This document shows, one piece after another, positions 36,938 through 48,313 of a DNA stretch of 64,000 nt. This DNA comes from Vanilla planifolia. Taxonomy: Eukaryota > Streptophyta > Magnoliopsida > Asparagales > Orchidaceae. Every line of letters begins with the position of its first letter. Position 1 is the first letter of the stretch. The translations under genes were made by a program, and so were the position numbers. Location of the stretch: the NCBI GenBank assembly GCA_023846275.1, contig CM043865.1, positions 30,423,912 through 30,487,911 on the forward strand. Direction: 5' to 3'. Below the pieces are notes generated by a model. It was not told the origin of the DNA and ran no database searches. It saw only the letters and a list, made by a program, of their open reading frames with translations.

Positions 36938-38904
36938 ATGGAAACTTTAGCCCCAAACTCAGAGGACGGACAGCGCAGGGGCGAGGAAATGAAAAACGCT
37001 GACGGACCGGCGATTGCGACCCCGGCCACCACAGAGGTTTCTCAAGCTCCAACTCTCGACGCCGGAGTCCTCTTTGTTCTCCAATCCAAAGGCAATCCAG
37101 ATCCAAACACTTTTCCTCTCTCTCCACGAGTTGGATTAGTTGAAGAAACTATTCCATTGCTTCGCTAAGTTCTAACCTCTCTCCATGATATGATCGTCCC
37201 TGACAGGATCGTGGCTTCACTGCGGTTACCATCTGACGACGTCGATCGTGGCGCCGGCGCTGCTTAGCCTTCCGTTTGCGATGGCATCACTTGGTTGGAC
37301 CGCCGGCGTCTTCTGCCTCCTCATGGCGGCGGCCGTCACTTTCTATTCATATAATCTCCTCTCTCTGGTTTTGGACAACCAGGCCAAACTCGGACGCCGG
37401 CAGCTTCGCTTCCGAGACATGGCTCACCAAATCTTAGGTTAGCAAATATTTAATACATGTATATGTATAGGTATATATGTATATATAGATACATTCATTC
37501 ATGATGATTAATTTACTTCAGACATGTACAGGTCCTCGTTGGGCGCGGTTCTACATTGGGCCGATCCAGTTCTCAGTCTGCTTCGGCGCCGTCGTCGGCA
37601 ACGTTCTGCTCGGTGGGCAGACCATGAAGGTTCGGAATTTAATTTACAGATCCATTTCAAAAACCCATCTTTGGTCTGCTCAATAGACGAAGACGATGAC
37701 AACTCACAATGAGCGTTCTCGGTTTGTGCAGGCTATTTACTTAATTGAGAATCCCGGCGGAGAAATGAAGCTCTACGAATTTGTAGTCATCTTCGGAGCA
37801 TTCATGCTGTTGCTGGCTCAGCTCCCTTCGTTCCATTCTCTAAGGCACATCAACCTCCTCTCCCTCTTCCTTTGCCTGTCTTACAGTGCTTGCGCTACCG
37901 CAGGCTCCATCTATATCGGCCATTCCTCCCGTGCACCGCCGAGGGATTACTCTCTTCCAAGTGACAACAAAGATCTGGTCTTTGGAATCTTCAATGCAAT
38001 TGCCATTGTCGCCACCAGTTATGGAAATGGCATCATCCCGGAGATCCAAGTATGAACCCATCCATCATTCACCCGTCTTCTAATTTCTTGGTTATTGACT
38101 AGTAATAAATCTAGGCGACGGCAGCTCCGCCAGTGCAAGGCAAGATGTTCAAGGGGCTTTGTCTCTGCTACGCCGTCGTCGTGGCCACGTTCTTCAGCGT
38201 CGCAGTCTCGGGGTACTGGGCCTTCGGCAACCTCGCCGAGGGAACCATTCTAGCCAGTTTCGTCGCCGCCAACGGCCGCCCCCTCCTCCCCAAATGGTTC
38301 TTCTTGATGACCAACATCTTCACCATCCTCCAGCTTACAGCAGTTGCAGTTGTAAGATTTGGATGAGTTTATGATGATGGATCACTTTACGCCACTCAAT
38401 AATTGGTTAATCAACCTTGCGTTTTTATTCAAAAACTATAAAAAAAAAAAATCAAATTAAGAAGCACCAAAAACACACACAAATCAAATACTGTTCATTC
38501 TGATGAATTAGTGATCAACGCAGGTATACCTGCAACCCACCAATGAAGTGCTCGAGGGGCTTTTCGCGGACTCGACCAAGGATCAATATTCGGCTCGCAA
38601 CGTTGCTCCCAGGATAGTTTTCCGATCGCTCTCGGTGGTGATGGCCACCGTGATCGCCGCGATGCTACCCTTCTTCGGCGACGTTAACGCGGTAATAGGG
38701 GCTTTCGGCTTTCTTCCTCTGGACTTCGTTGTGCCGGCAGTTATGTACAACGTCACTTTCCGCCCGTCGACGAGGAGCGCCGTCTTCTGGGTCAACGCAG
38801 CATTAGCTACCCTCTTCTCGGTGCTTGCGGTGCTCGGATCCATCGCCGCGGTGCGACAGGTCGCGCTGGATGCAAAGAACTACAAGCTATTTGCCAATGT
38901 TTGA
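36938..38904 (+). CDS. GABA transporter-like amino acid permease (AAAP family), six exons
   Basis: Predicted proton-coupled amino acid/auxin permease of the plasma membrane, closest in my reading to plant GAT1 and probable GABA transporter 2. Exons: 36938-37091, 37207-37437, 37532-37629, 37732-38049, 38115-38351 and 38524-38904; 1419 nt, 472 residues, about the usual length. After a variable hydrophilic N-terminus come LFVLQSKGSWLHCGYHLTT, LSLPFAMASLGW, LYEFVVIFGAF, LPSFHSLRHIN, GNGIIPEIQAT, GYWAFGN, MLPFFGDVNAVIGAFGFLPLDFV and a C-terminal LDAKNYKLF. These fall in about ten hydrophobic segments. All phases match at the junctions. Intron 1 has a GC donor (AAAG|GCAATC) because any nearby GT site would delete the conserved FVLQSKG. 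The coding sequence is GC-rich against AT-rich surroundings. Substrate is inferred from family only. Confidence 0.93.
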
Positions 38905-39090
38905 TTCGTACGATTCGATGCCGACAGTTCATCTTCTTACGAGAGGCTAGCGTTTTTAGGGCATTGAATGACTTGACTTCCCTTCGTTGTAAAGAGCTCG
39001 ACACGACCTCGAAATTTAGTTTGATGTTCAATTGGAAGATGTTTATTGTAACCTCACGTTGAAGGGAGAAGTGACCGTGGATTACTAAAT

Positions 39091-39183
39091 GAAAACTACG
39101 TGAAAATAAAAATTCAAAAAAAAATACTTTTTAATATATAAAGTCTTCATCCAAATTAAAAAAGGTCATATTTTTTCTCCCAA
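39091..39183. repeat. Left copy of a 93-bp direct duplication flanking an insertion
   Basis: Starts GAAAACTACGTGAAAAT and ends TTTTTTCTCCCAA. It is almost identical to 40051-40142, with one substitution and one A-run length difference. It lies 187 bp after the transporter stop codon. Confidence 0.9.
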
Positions 39184-40050
39184 CTTCATGAGGCCGTATC
39201 TGCCCTTGGTCTTTGCCATTGGTCTTTGCCATGGTGAGGGCACTGGGTATGATTTCTTGCAGCGGTTCTGTGAGCTTGTGGCAGCGCCTGCGTGACGCGA
39301 AGCTAACAGTATGAAGCGCGCTGTAACCCTAGCCACGGCAATGTTCTACATCTGGGAACTCCGCAATGCGAAGAAGCACTATGACGAAAGGCCAAACTAC
39401 AGTCTCATTTTGAGGAAGTTGCAGATTGAGGTTGCTCTGCATCACCGAATGAGCCCTTCCACGTCCTGCGGGAACTTGCTCAGTTCACTTGACCTGAACG
39501 TAGCCCAAAACTGGGTTCCTCCTCCCACTGGATGGGTTAAATTCAATTGTGACGCAGCTGTTGGGGACCACTTGGCGGGTCTTGGCCTGGTGGCTAGGGA
39601 TAATGTGGGGAAGCCCCTGCTGGTGATGGGAAAGAAAGTGATCTCTCAAGCAAGTGCAGCCATGGAAGCCTATGCTATGCTGGAGGCCCTGGAAGTGGCT
39701 AGAACCGAGCTCCCAGACACTCGGGCCATCGAGGTCCAAATTGACTCGACGCTGGCCATGTTGGACGTGCGTGCTATCCTTGCCCAGGCGCCCACGGGGG
39801 GTATATATGCCAAAGCAATCCTCCATGCTTGGGATCTTGATGCCCTTGTCATTTCTTGTATCAATAGAGAAGGTAACACGCCGGCAGACTGAGTGGCGCG
39901 TGCTGCGTGCCGGTCTAGCTTCACCTGGGGACGGGATGTGCCTCTCCCTGAGCCGTTACGCAAGTTACTATTTTTTGATATCCTGTTTGACCCTTCGTAG
40001 AGGACGCTGCATGTTTTTGCCCCTTCGCTTGAACGAAGGTTTATTTTCAG
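39184..40050 (+). mobile_element. 5'-truncated LINE segment with RNase H domain, inserted between 93-bp direct repeats
   Basis: An 867-bp GC-rich insert. Its open frame from 39311 encodes the linker and RVT_3-type RNase H region found at the C-terminus of plant LINE polyproteins. Visible are WVPPPTGWVKFNCDAAV, a GLGLVARD strand, the acidic EAYAMLEALEVA helix, IEVQIDS, and a NREGNTPAD block near the end. The frame then meets TGA where the family usually has Trp (AD-W-VA), and continues open for 35 codons (VARAAC...) to a TAG at about 39,998. No zinc knuckle, reverse transcriptase or poly(A) tail is present, so this is a fragment rather than a typical target-primed LINE copy. Near-identical flanking repeats imply a recent insertion. 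It could alternatively be a captured RNase H-like host sequence. Confidence 0.7.
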
Positions 40051-40142
40051 GAAAACTACGTGAAAATTAAAATTCAAAAAAAATACTTTTTAATATATAA
40101 AGTCTTCATCCAAATTAAAAAAGGTCATATTTTTTCTCCCAA
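40051..40142. repeat. Right copy of the 93-bp direct duplication
   Basis: Partner of 39091-39183. The sequence after it (TTTTTAATAG) is the likely continuation of the empty site. Confidence 0.9.
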
Positions 40143-41819
40143 TTTTTAATAGATTCTCTCTCCCAAAGTTTGAAAGATATGGACTTCTAAAAGGTTGTCC
40201 AATAAGAGATAAAAGATTTCACAAATCATTTGTTTTTAGTAACTTATTTTATTAATAACTTAAGATATTCGTTCAAGACATCATATTATATGATATTAAA
40301 TAGATAATATAAAAAGATATATCTATAATCTAAATATAATCATGTATTATAAAATATTTAATAATGTCTCAAACAAAGAATAGACGACAAGAATAATCTG
40401 TAATGATATCTTGCCAATATCGTATTAATTCAAGTTTTAAATAATCTATCATATAACCATACTCAACTCAATATTATAAAAATTAAGTAAAAAAATCATC
40501 GTGCAAGAAAAATGACATTAAAGAAGACTCTCATCCTTCATAATCCGCAATAATACATAACATCTCAAACTTTTTAAAAATATTTTTATTTAAATGTTAA
40601 ATAATTGATATTAATATTTTAAATTTTGTTTAAAAATAAACATTATTAAAATATAAATAAAAAATTTATTAATCAAAGTATATTAGAATTTGATGATAAA
40701 TGTGTTTTTTTTTGAAAGAGTTCATCCCATGAAATCTTTTTATATATATTTTGTAATTTTTTAAAATCAATTAGATTTTTTTTTGAATAATATAACTAAA
40801 AACAAAATTAGTTTTTTAAAATTTTTATTTAATTAAATTCAATTCTATAGCTGTTCGGTCCTCTTTTTCTTTTTGTGCTTTAAGGGAATCTTCGTCTTTC
40901 CCTTAAAGTGCCGACTTGAGATAAGGATCGATTTGGTGGAATGACAACAGTTGGCGTGCAAATCTCCAGTCGAGAATTGAAGTGGAGAGACTGTGTTGTA
41001 GCTATACTTCAAAGGTGCTAAAGGTAGGATTTGGTGAATTATTCTTCTTTGAGCTTGCAGAGAATTCTGTCTTCTTTTCTCCTGGGTGCTGTGGTTGGAA
41101 TTTTACGAAGAACTTGATAAGGAGAGTAAATGCTGCTTTTGTTTAAGACTTGTAGCTACAAATTTCAATAAGATTTAAGAGGCTGCTGCTTTAGAATCAT
41201 AAATCAATGAAGGAATAAAAAAGGAGCAGCTGCGGCTTCCAGATTCTTGAGCTGTGAATTGCTATAGCAATTTCATCTACAGCAGCAAGCAAACGAAGGA
41301 GTTCTGGAGCTATTGTAACCTTCATCAACTTAAAGGGGAGGAGAAACAGAAAAGAAGAGAAAAGAAAAACGTTGAACTTATGGAAGAGCTTCTAAATTAC
41401 TACAACATGAAAAGATTGAGCTGAGTTCTACCTTGTATTTTTCCTATGGTTACCAAGATCTTTTGCTCAGGTTGCCTAATTTTTTTATGTAAAAGATGCA
41501 GTGGTTGTTTTGGGTTTTGTTGAGGTGTTATTGTGGCAATTCTTTAAGTTGGATACTTCAAAAGTTTTGCATATGGACTTCTTTCCTTAAGGCTCTCGGT
41601 TTGGCTCTCTTGTAGGCTAATAGGATGGATAGAAGCAGATTCCTTGGTCACAATAGTGAGTAGTGATTGATTGATCTGATTCACCTAGAGGAGTGTTCGA
41701 TCAGTTCTAACAAATCATACATCCATCAATAGACAAGATGATCCATTGAGTAGTGATCACTGATTTGATGGGAAAATTGGAAGATCCAATTACTGTATTT
41801 CTGGTCGTTGGGATACTTT

Positions 41820-41853
<34 letters not shown>

Positions 41854-41973
41854 AGATTGTGGTGCTCTAAGGACCTTTCTGTTTTTTGTATTTATAAAGT
41901 GAAAAATAATAAAAATCATTATCATCTTTCTTTTTTATTTAAAATAATAATATTTTAATGATTTAATATAAAA

Positions 41974-41976
<3 letters not shown>

Positions 41977-42047
<71 letters not shown>
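41977..42047. repeat. (AT)n microsatellite
   Basis: About 71 bp of uninterrupted AT dinucleotides. Confidence 0.95.
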
Positions 42048-42051
<4 letters not shown>

Positions 42052-43135
42052 CAATAATAGAAAAAGTTCTTGTCAAATATTGATAATTAAAATTTTTTTT
42101 TCTAAAAGATTTAAACATATATTTATAGTGATACAAAAAGAGTATTTTGATTAATATATATACATTTTTTTAGTTCTTATATTTTGTTTAAAATAATATA
42201 AAATTATCAAATCTACACATATTTTCTCAATGTGTAGAAATTTTGTACATATGTTATTTTTGTTGTACATGCCATACCTATTGTGCATGTGTGAATCATG
42301 TGTTGGAGATAGGTAGTATTTGGCACCTATTATATCGACAGGTATGTATGCATGAGAACCTGCACTTAGTGTTGTGTGTGCAAGTCTAATGCACGTCAAC
42401 TCATTGGACGTGTTGTTACCCACTTGCATCATGTGCCTAAACAATGATGTGCTCTTACATTATTTGTCCCATGTGTTGCGAGTGCCTCACGTGTCCCTTG
42501 TGTGATGCTTCTCAAATTGCATAATGTTTTTTTATTAATTTATTTCACGAAAATGTCATTTTCTTTCATCGAGATCTCTTCAATATTGAATAATTTAATT
42601 TATTGTTGAATATTTAACAAATCCTCTCATCCAATGATGCATATTTTAAAGAAAATGCTAATGACCAAAATGAAAAGCACAAGGATTATAGTTTGGCTAT
42701 ATGAGTCTTATGATAAAATGTTACACAATGAAAATGATTTGTGCTTTTTCAATGACATTGTCCTTAACAATTACATTACATTATCATTATGTGCTTGACG
42801 AACATAACGAGTTTGATGAGTTGAGGTCACTAATTACTTCAAATTAGATAAGCTCAGATGTCACAATACAACTATTGCTATAAATAGGATGAGCGGTGAT
42901 GATTTGATAGAATCTTGTGGGATTGAGAATGTTTGTTTTCATTATATGTGATTATTTATATAACATTTTATTATATTATTGAGATATTGATATTTTTATT
43001 TAACAATTTAATTGTTTAGTTTTTGAAAACTCATTACCTACTTATATAACAAGTTATGATATTGATACATATTTAGATGAGAATCTTCATATGTGAGAAA
43101 ATGATTATATGTGAGTTTTGTGTGACAAAAAAATA

Positions 43136-43147
43136 CAATGAGTTATG

Positions 43148-43231
<84 letters not shown>

Positions 43232-43285
43232 GTTTTTATTAGAGTTATGTATATAATATATATATATATATATATACATATGTTT
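43136..43285. repeat. Compound (TA)n microsatellite with duplicated flanks
   Basis: Two TA tracts (43154-43226, then a shorter one at about 43,254-43,275), each preceded by GAGTTATGTATATAATA and followed by CATATGTTTT. The tract and its flanks were duplicated together and then changed in length independently. Confidence 0.9.
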
Positions 43286-45534
43286 TATATATTTATTGCT
43301 TATATATATCTAGTGTTAATTGGATATTTTAAATATGATTTTTTTTGTTACTATCACCTAAAAAGAAAATGTGTCATTCACATTTTATTATAAATCAATG
43401 CATTAATCGTATTATTAGTGTTATTTTGTGCATTGTTTAGCATAAAGCCAAATAGGGAATTAAAATATGAATATCAAATACATGTTCTATATAATTATGA
43501 TAAACATGTCAAGCTATATTTGAGAGATATATTAATTTAGCACATCTTTTGTAAAATTTATATTTAAGTTGTTCATGAATTGTGTTTCTATTAATAGCAA
43601 TGATAAAGATGATAAAAGATATAATATATTAGTCATATTTTTTAAGACAATTGCAAAAGTTTAGTTTTGCAAAGCATTGTTACATTGATTTCAGTGATGA
43701 CTTACAGTTGACAATTAACGATTAAGGCTTTTATCTTGATATCATTGTCGTTGAGTACTATTGAGATTCTTGTTTGAAGTAGAAATCATGTTTATTAGTA
43801 CATCATATGTTTAGACATCTTCTAATGGTAATCTAAATGATTGGAGAAAATTTTGAAGGACTTATTTTATGATTAAGATTTTAATACATTTTCAAATTGA
43901 AAAAATTAGTTCTTTATTCTCAATTATTATTTGCTAAACAATTCTCTTTCTTTCTCATAAATTTAGGCCTAACTTATGGTTGAATTGTATAAATATTAAT
44001 AGTTTTCTTTTGTTGTTGATTTTTGCAAGTAATTATTTTTGCAACTTTGACTTTGGATAATATCAATACTTTTATGCAAATATGTCACTTATCCTTATAA
44101 CTACTTTTGACCAAAAATTTTTGAGCCACATGTTGCTTGGGAAGGCAACAACCAATGCTTTGTTCTCTTCTTTTATCTCGTTGCTAACAATGAGCTTTTT
44201 GTTCAACATATTTATTTATTTCTTATATTATCCTAAATTGTGAAATGACATATAGCTTTTTGCATAGGTATTTTTATGAATTTTAAAAATATATTAAAAA
44301 ATCCATATAACGAAAAGGATATATGATATCTCAATGAAGAGAGGTGAGTCATGAAATTTAACATACAAATTATCTAGAAATTATTGATATCAATTAAATA
44401 AAAATTTAAACTTTTTAAGAATTAAAACAAAAGTTTAATGATTTAAAAGAAATTTATCTACTAGTTTAAAAAATATCATAAATTAATAAAAAAATTAAAA
44501 GGATTAGAAAAGTCATAAAAACTTATGAAACCTAGAACTTTTAAAGATAAGTCACATATAATGTTATCAACATAAAAAGGAGACGTGAAGGGACACAATT
44601 ATTTGGAGGGAAATGAGTGGTCCGGAAGAGTAGATAACATCGGGAACATCAATTGCAGGTTTTTTTTAACGAAAATTAATATAAATTATTGTGACTAAGG
44701 GTTGGAGAGAAGAGAAAAGAGAGAGAAGGTGATTCCAAGTTACTGAAAAAAATCCTCAAAAAGCCAAGTATTAAGTGAAAGGAATTAGGAAATTGTGTGG
44801 TAGCAAATTCTAAAATAATATTATAGTAATAAGGAAGAGAAAGAAAGGATCATGAATATGCACAAACTATGATAAACAATTTAAAGCAAGTCCTTTACAA
44901 ACGAAAAGTTATGGTTGAAAGTTTGCACATATGTGTATCTATTTGATAGTTTGTTATTTGATGTGTAGTAACTCTTTTAGGATATGATTTAAATGATCAA
45001 TTTGATGAAATTTGTTCTTTATGCTTATCTTGATATGTTGTTGATGATTGATTTGCTTATTTCTTATGTTGTTTTAAAATGTTATTATTATAATTTATTT
45101 TAATATGATTAAAATAATTTTATAAAAAAATACAACTTATAATGAAAATCACTAAAGTAAAGAGATCGAGAATTGAAGAAGAAAGATACAAAAAAATTGA
45201 TTAAAAATAATAGTTGGTAAGATGAAGTCATTATCTAAATATGAAAATATAGATGATTGTTTAAAATAATTATTATCATTTTAAAATGACATAATTTTAT
45301 ACATGAGCAAAATGAATCATTCATTAATATTATTTGTGTTCTTAAAAGATATGATCAATTTATTACAATTTTTTTTATTATAAGCTAGTTCAAAGATAAG
45401 TAAGATGGTTAAAAATAAGAAAAAAAAATTAAATATTTTTTTTGTGAAAATTAGATATTTATTTTATGTTATTTGCATGATATTGTCTCAACATATGATA
45501 TGATCTAAAGTTCATGTTTTTTACATATATATTA

Positions 45535-45562
45535 TGTGTGTGTGTGTGTGTGTATGTGTGTA
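45535..45562. repeat. (TG)n microsatellite
   Basis: About 28 bp of TG dinucleotides with one interruption (TGTATG). Confidence 0.85.
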
Positions 45563-46801
45563 TATAATTTTGTTATTGAATAAGTTATAGTTTACTCAAC
45601 TTGTATTTATTGTAATAATTATAAGTCAAAATAAGATATAGCATAGAATTAATGAGGTAAAATTACAGATTGCATCATTAGTACGTTGTTTAGATGTTTT
45701 TTTACTAGTAGTATTATGAGTTGTATCAACTCTTTTCATTTATTATCTTAGTTAGATATATATTAGAGCTTTATATGTTTGTGCAATTAATGTGTTCTAA
45801 ACAATGTGTTTGTTTTATTTCGAATTATTTTAATGTGATTTTTAATTATAAAATGCTTTAAATTTTTTTTGCTATGTATTATTTTTAAAGTTATGGAAGA
45901 AATGTTTTTTTTACTTTTAAAAATGTTTTAAAATCTAAAGATAAAGCTAAAAAAATCGATGACTTGATATTGATCTTGAAAAAGGTAGGTGTGGGATGTC
46001 TTATTTTTTTGTTGTCACATTTCCTCTGATAAAAAGAGCATTCTTTGTTCCATCATTTTTGGAAACCTAATCACTTTCTTGAGCCAAGCCCCAAAAGTCG
46101 TTGGCTCTTCTCTCCTACAACATCTCTAAGTGGATTCTCACAAGCATATTGGTGGAATCGTCTTTTCTAACCTTACAATGGTTGAAACATGAGACACCAT
46201 CTCTTGAATTTTGTCACTTGCTTTTAGTTTTCAACTTTTAATTTAAATTTTCAATCAAAGAAATTGAATATACCAAGGAAAATTGAACTATAATATATAC
46301 TATGTTTTAAAGTTTTGTTTTATAGTTTTGATTTTAATCTATGCAAAATCTTATTTCTAAATCATGAGTTTGATCCAAACAAAAAGTTATGATTTTTAAT
46401 TTCAATTCAATCTTTTAATAAAATTTAATTTTTCGATTCTATTCAGTTTTTTATACTATGGGATTCAATTCAATTTTCAACTTGATTCAGCTAAAGGCTT
46501 GGTTCGACCAATATATTAACCAAACCAATCGAATGTACACCACCGGCCAACAAGAAATGGTGAGGGAAGCATCAAATTTTGGGATTACAGGAAACTAGGT
46601 ATTTCATGTCTTTCGTTAGGCTTTTCTCTTAGCTCACGAGCACGTTTTTGATCTATTTGTCCCGTTCGTTCTTCTTATCCTTTTACTGTTTTTTTAGAGT
46701 CGAGTCCCCGCATTTCCTTTCAGTGAATCAACATCAAAAGACGAATTCTTTTTACTCCTTATTAATTTACATGTATTTAAGTTTTTTTTCCCCTAAAAAC
46801 G

Positions 46802-46972
46802 GAAGAAGAAGGAGAAGGAGAAGGAGAAGAAGAAGAAGAAGGAGAAGAAGAAGAAGAAGAAGAAGGAGGATAAGAAGAAGAAGAAGGAGAAGAAGAAGAA
46901 GAAGAAGAATAAGGAGAAGAAGGAGAAGAAGAAGAAGAAGAAGGAGAAGAAGAAGAAGAAGAAGAAGAAGTC
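46802..46972. repeat. (GAA/GGA)n purine microsatellite
   Basis: About 170 bp of GAA trinucleotides with scattered GGA variants and two TAA interruptions, all purine on the plus strand. It lies about 330 bp beyond the 3' end of the F-box gene. The poly-Arg and poly-Ser open frames here are products of the repeat, not genes. Confidence 0.95.
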
Positions 46973-47302
46973 GTTAGCAATAAAAGTATATTTATTTTCT
47001 CTATCAAATGCATGAACGATTCCGTAAACAAGAACGTTTTTTCATCCTAAATGATTCTGTTGCTTACATTTCTCTACAGCATGCGTACAAGAAGAGAAAT
47101 GAAGCAAGAAAAGAAAGCATAGCAGTCCTTAGTATACAAACTACAATCTACAAAGCAAATCCAAAAGCAGAGCATAGCCAAAAACAGACCATCTGGGTAC
47201 ATGCGAAGCCAAAGGACGAACTCTGAACAGAGGAAAAAAAAAAAAAATACATCAAAAGAATCCGTTCGAACAAAATGCCTAACCGCTCTCATGATCCACC
47301 AT

Positions 47303-48205
47303 TCAGCACGTAATGTGCGTATCGTCATCGTCTTCATTATCCTCACTCTCCCCCGCAACATGAAATCCAGCAAACCCATCCACCTCATTGCCGCTAGCCT
47401 CCCCGCTATCGTCTTCGTCAGTAGAAAGATGAGCCAGCCAGCAGTTCCCGTGCAGATGCCCGTTCACGCACACGAAGTACTCGAGTTTCCCGCGGAAGGA
47501 CCCGAGCCTTCTAGCCGCGCTCGTCGGCACGAGTCTCGCCCCCGTCATGCTCCAAACTCGCGCCCCGCAGTATGGACACCTCACTATCTGCTCGAGTTCC
47601 GCCTGACCTCGTAATAGCCGCGCCCTCGTCTTCGACCGAATGAATGCCCGGAACACCCCGCGGTAGCAGCCCAGGTCTTCGCCCTCCGCAGCCCCTTCGA
47701 GATCGTGCTCGCACGGATCGCTCACGTAGAGCAGATCGTCCCAACACCGCCGGACGAGGAAGCTCCTCCCCGCTGTCTTGGAGAAACGTGAGACCCTTAA
47801 AAAGTGCCCTGGGAGGAGCGTGGGAATGGGGAAGAAGCGGCTGGAACCACCCCCGCAACAGTAGAATAGGAGCTTCGCTAGAGCAGCCCATCCTCCCCAA
47901 AAGCGGCCCGGTCCCGCCGGAGTCCCCAAAGTCAGCGCCTCCACCATCCTTGGCGCTCGGAAGGTGCACACCTCCCGCCACAGAACCCGGTTCGCCACTG
48001 CGCGCAACCGCCGGTTCACGCAGGCTGCGATACAGACCACGTGCGGGTCCCAATTCAGCCGGCCGAACACCAGGACCAGAATCCGCTCATCCATTATTCC
48101 CTCGTTCTCCTCACTGCCCCTTCTCCACCCGCTGCATCTACTTCCTTCATCGTTCGTATCCATTTCGCGCTTCAATCGGCCCGAAAGACCCGAGCAGAGA
48201 GGCAT
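47303..48205 (-). CDS. EDL3: EID1-like F-box protein (EDL3-like)
   Basis: Single-exon, 300-residue F-box protein, predicted to be a substrate receptor of an SCF ubiquitin ligase. Arabidopsis EDL3 acts positively in ABA signalling. The F-box lies at about residues 38-80 (DERILVLVFGRLNWDP, CVNRRLRAVANRVLWREVC). It is followed by family blocks RAPRMVEAL, LAKLLFYCCG, LPGHFLRVSRFSKTAGRSFL, LLYVSDPCEHDLEG, RGVFRAFIRSKTRARLL and CPYCGARVWSMTGARLVP (residues 210-227), then YFVCVNGHLHGNCWL and an acidic tail. Cys210, Cys213, Cys246 and His250/His252/Cys255 could bind zinc. A second in-frame Met at residue 15 is an alternative start. The GC-rich gene stands in an AT-rich setting. Assignment to EDL3 rather than EDL1/2 rests on remembered similarity, especially around CPYCGARVW and HLHGNCWL. 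Confidence 0.92.
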   Translation of the reverse strand: MPLCSGLSGRLKREMDTNDEGSRCSGWRRGSEENEGIMDERILVLVFGRLNWDPHVVCIAACVNRRLRAVANRVLWREVCTFRAPRMVEALTLGTPAGPGRFWGGWAALAKLLFYCCGGGSSRFFPIPTLLPGHFLRVSRFSKTAGRSFLVRRCWDDLLYVSDPCEHDLEGAAEGEDLGCYRGVFRAFIRSKTRARLLRGQAELEQIVRCPYCGARVWSMTGARLVPTSAARRLGSFRGKLEYFVCVNGHLHGNCWLAHLSTDEDDSGEASGNEVDGFAGFHVAGESEDNEDDDDTHITC

Positions 48206-48313
48206 TAGTAGTTGCGGGCGGAGGCGGTGACATCTACGATGCTCCGCAAGAACAACGGCTTCCTACCGTAGATCCGAAACTTCGTTCCAGATATTGACAG
48301 GTGGCAATTCCTC

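Larger units (their letters stand above)
40143..46640. other. AT-rich intergenic sequence with microsatellites
   Basis: No gene recognised. Contents include a 29-base A run (41822-41850), long TA tracts (separate entries), a TG tract (about 45,535-45,562) and a GC-richer CATG-rich island at about 42,240-42,500. Open frames over the TA tracts are artefacts. Confidence 0.55.

Noticed and set aside
43073-43393. Open frames rich in alternating Tyr-Ile
   Set aside because: Direct translation of TA dinucleotide repeats.
46648-47031. Open frames encoding long poly-Arg (plus) and poly-Ser (minus) proteins
   Set aside because: Both are translations of the GAA/GGA microsatellite; there is no other coding character.
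47644-48297. Plus-strand open frame of 217 codons opposite the F-box gene
   Set aside because: Antisense shadow of the GC-rich EDL3-like coding sequence; Pro/Arg/Ser-rich with no domain.
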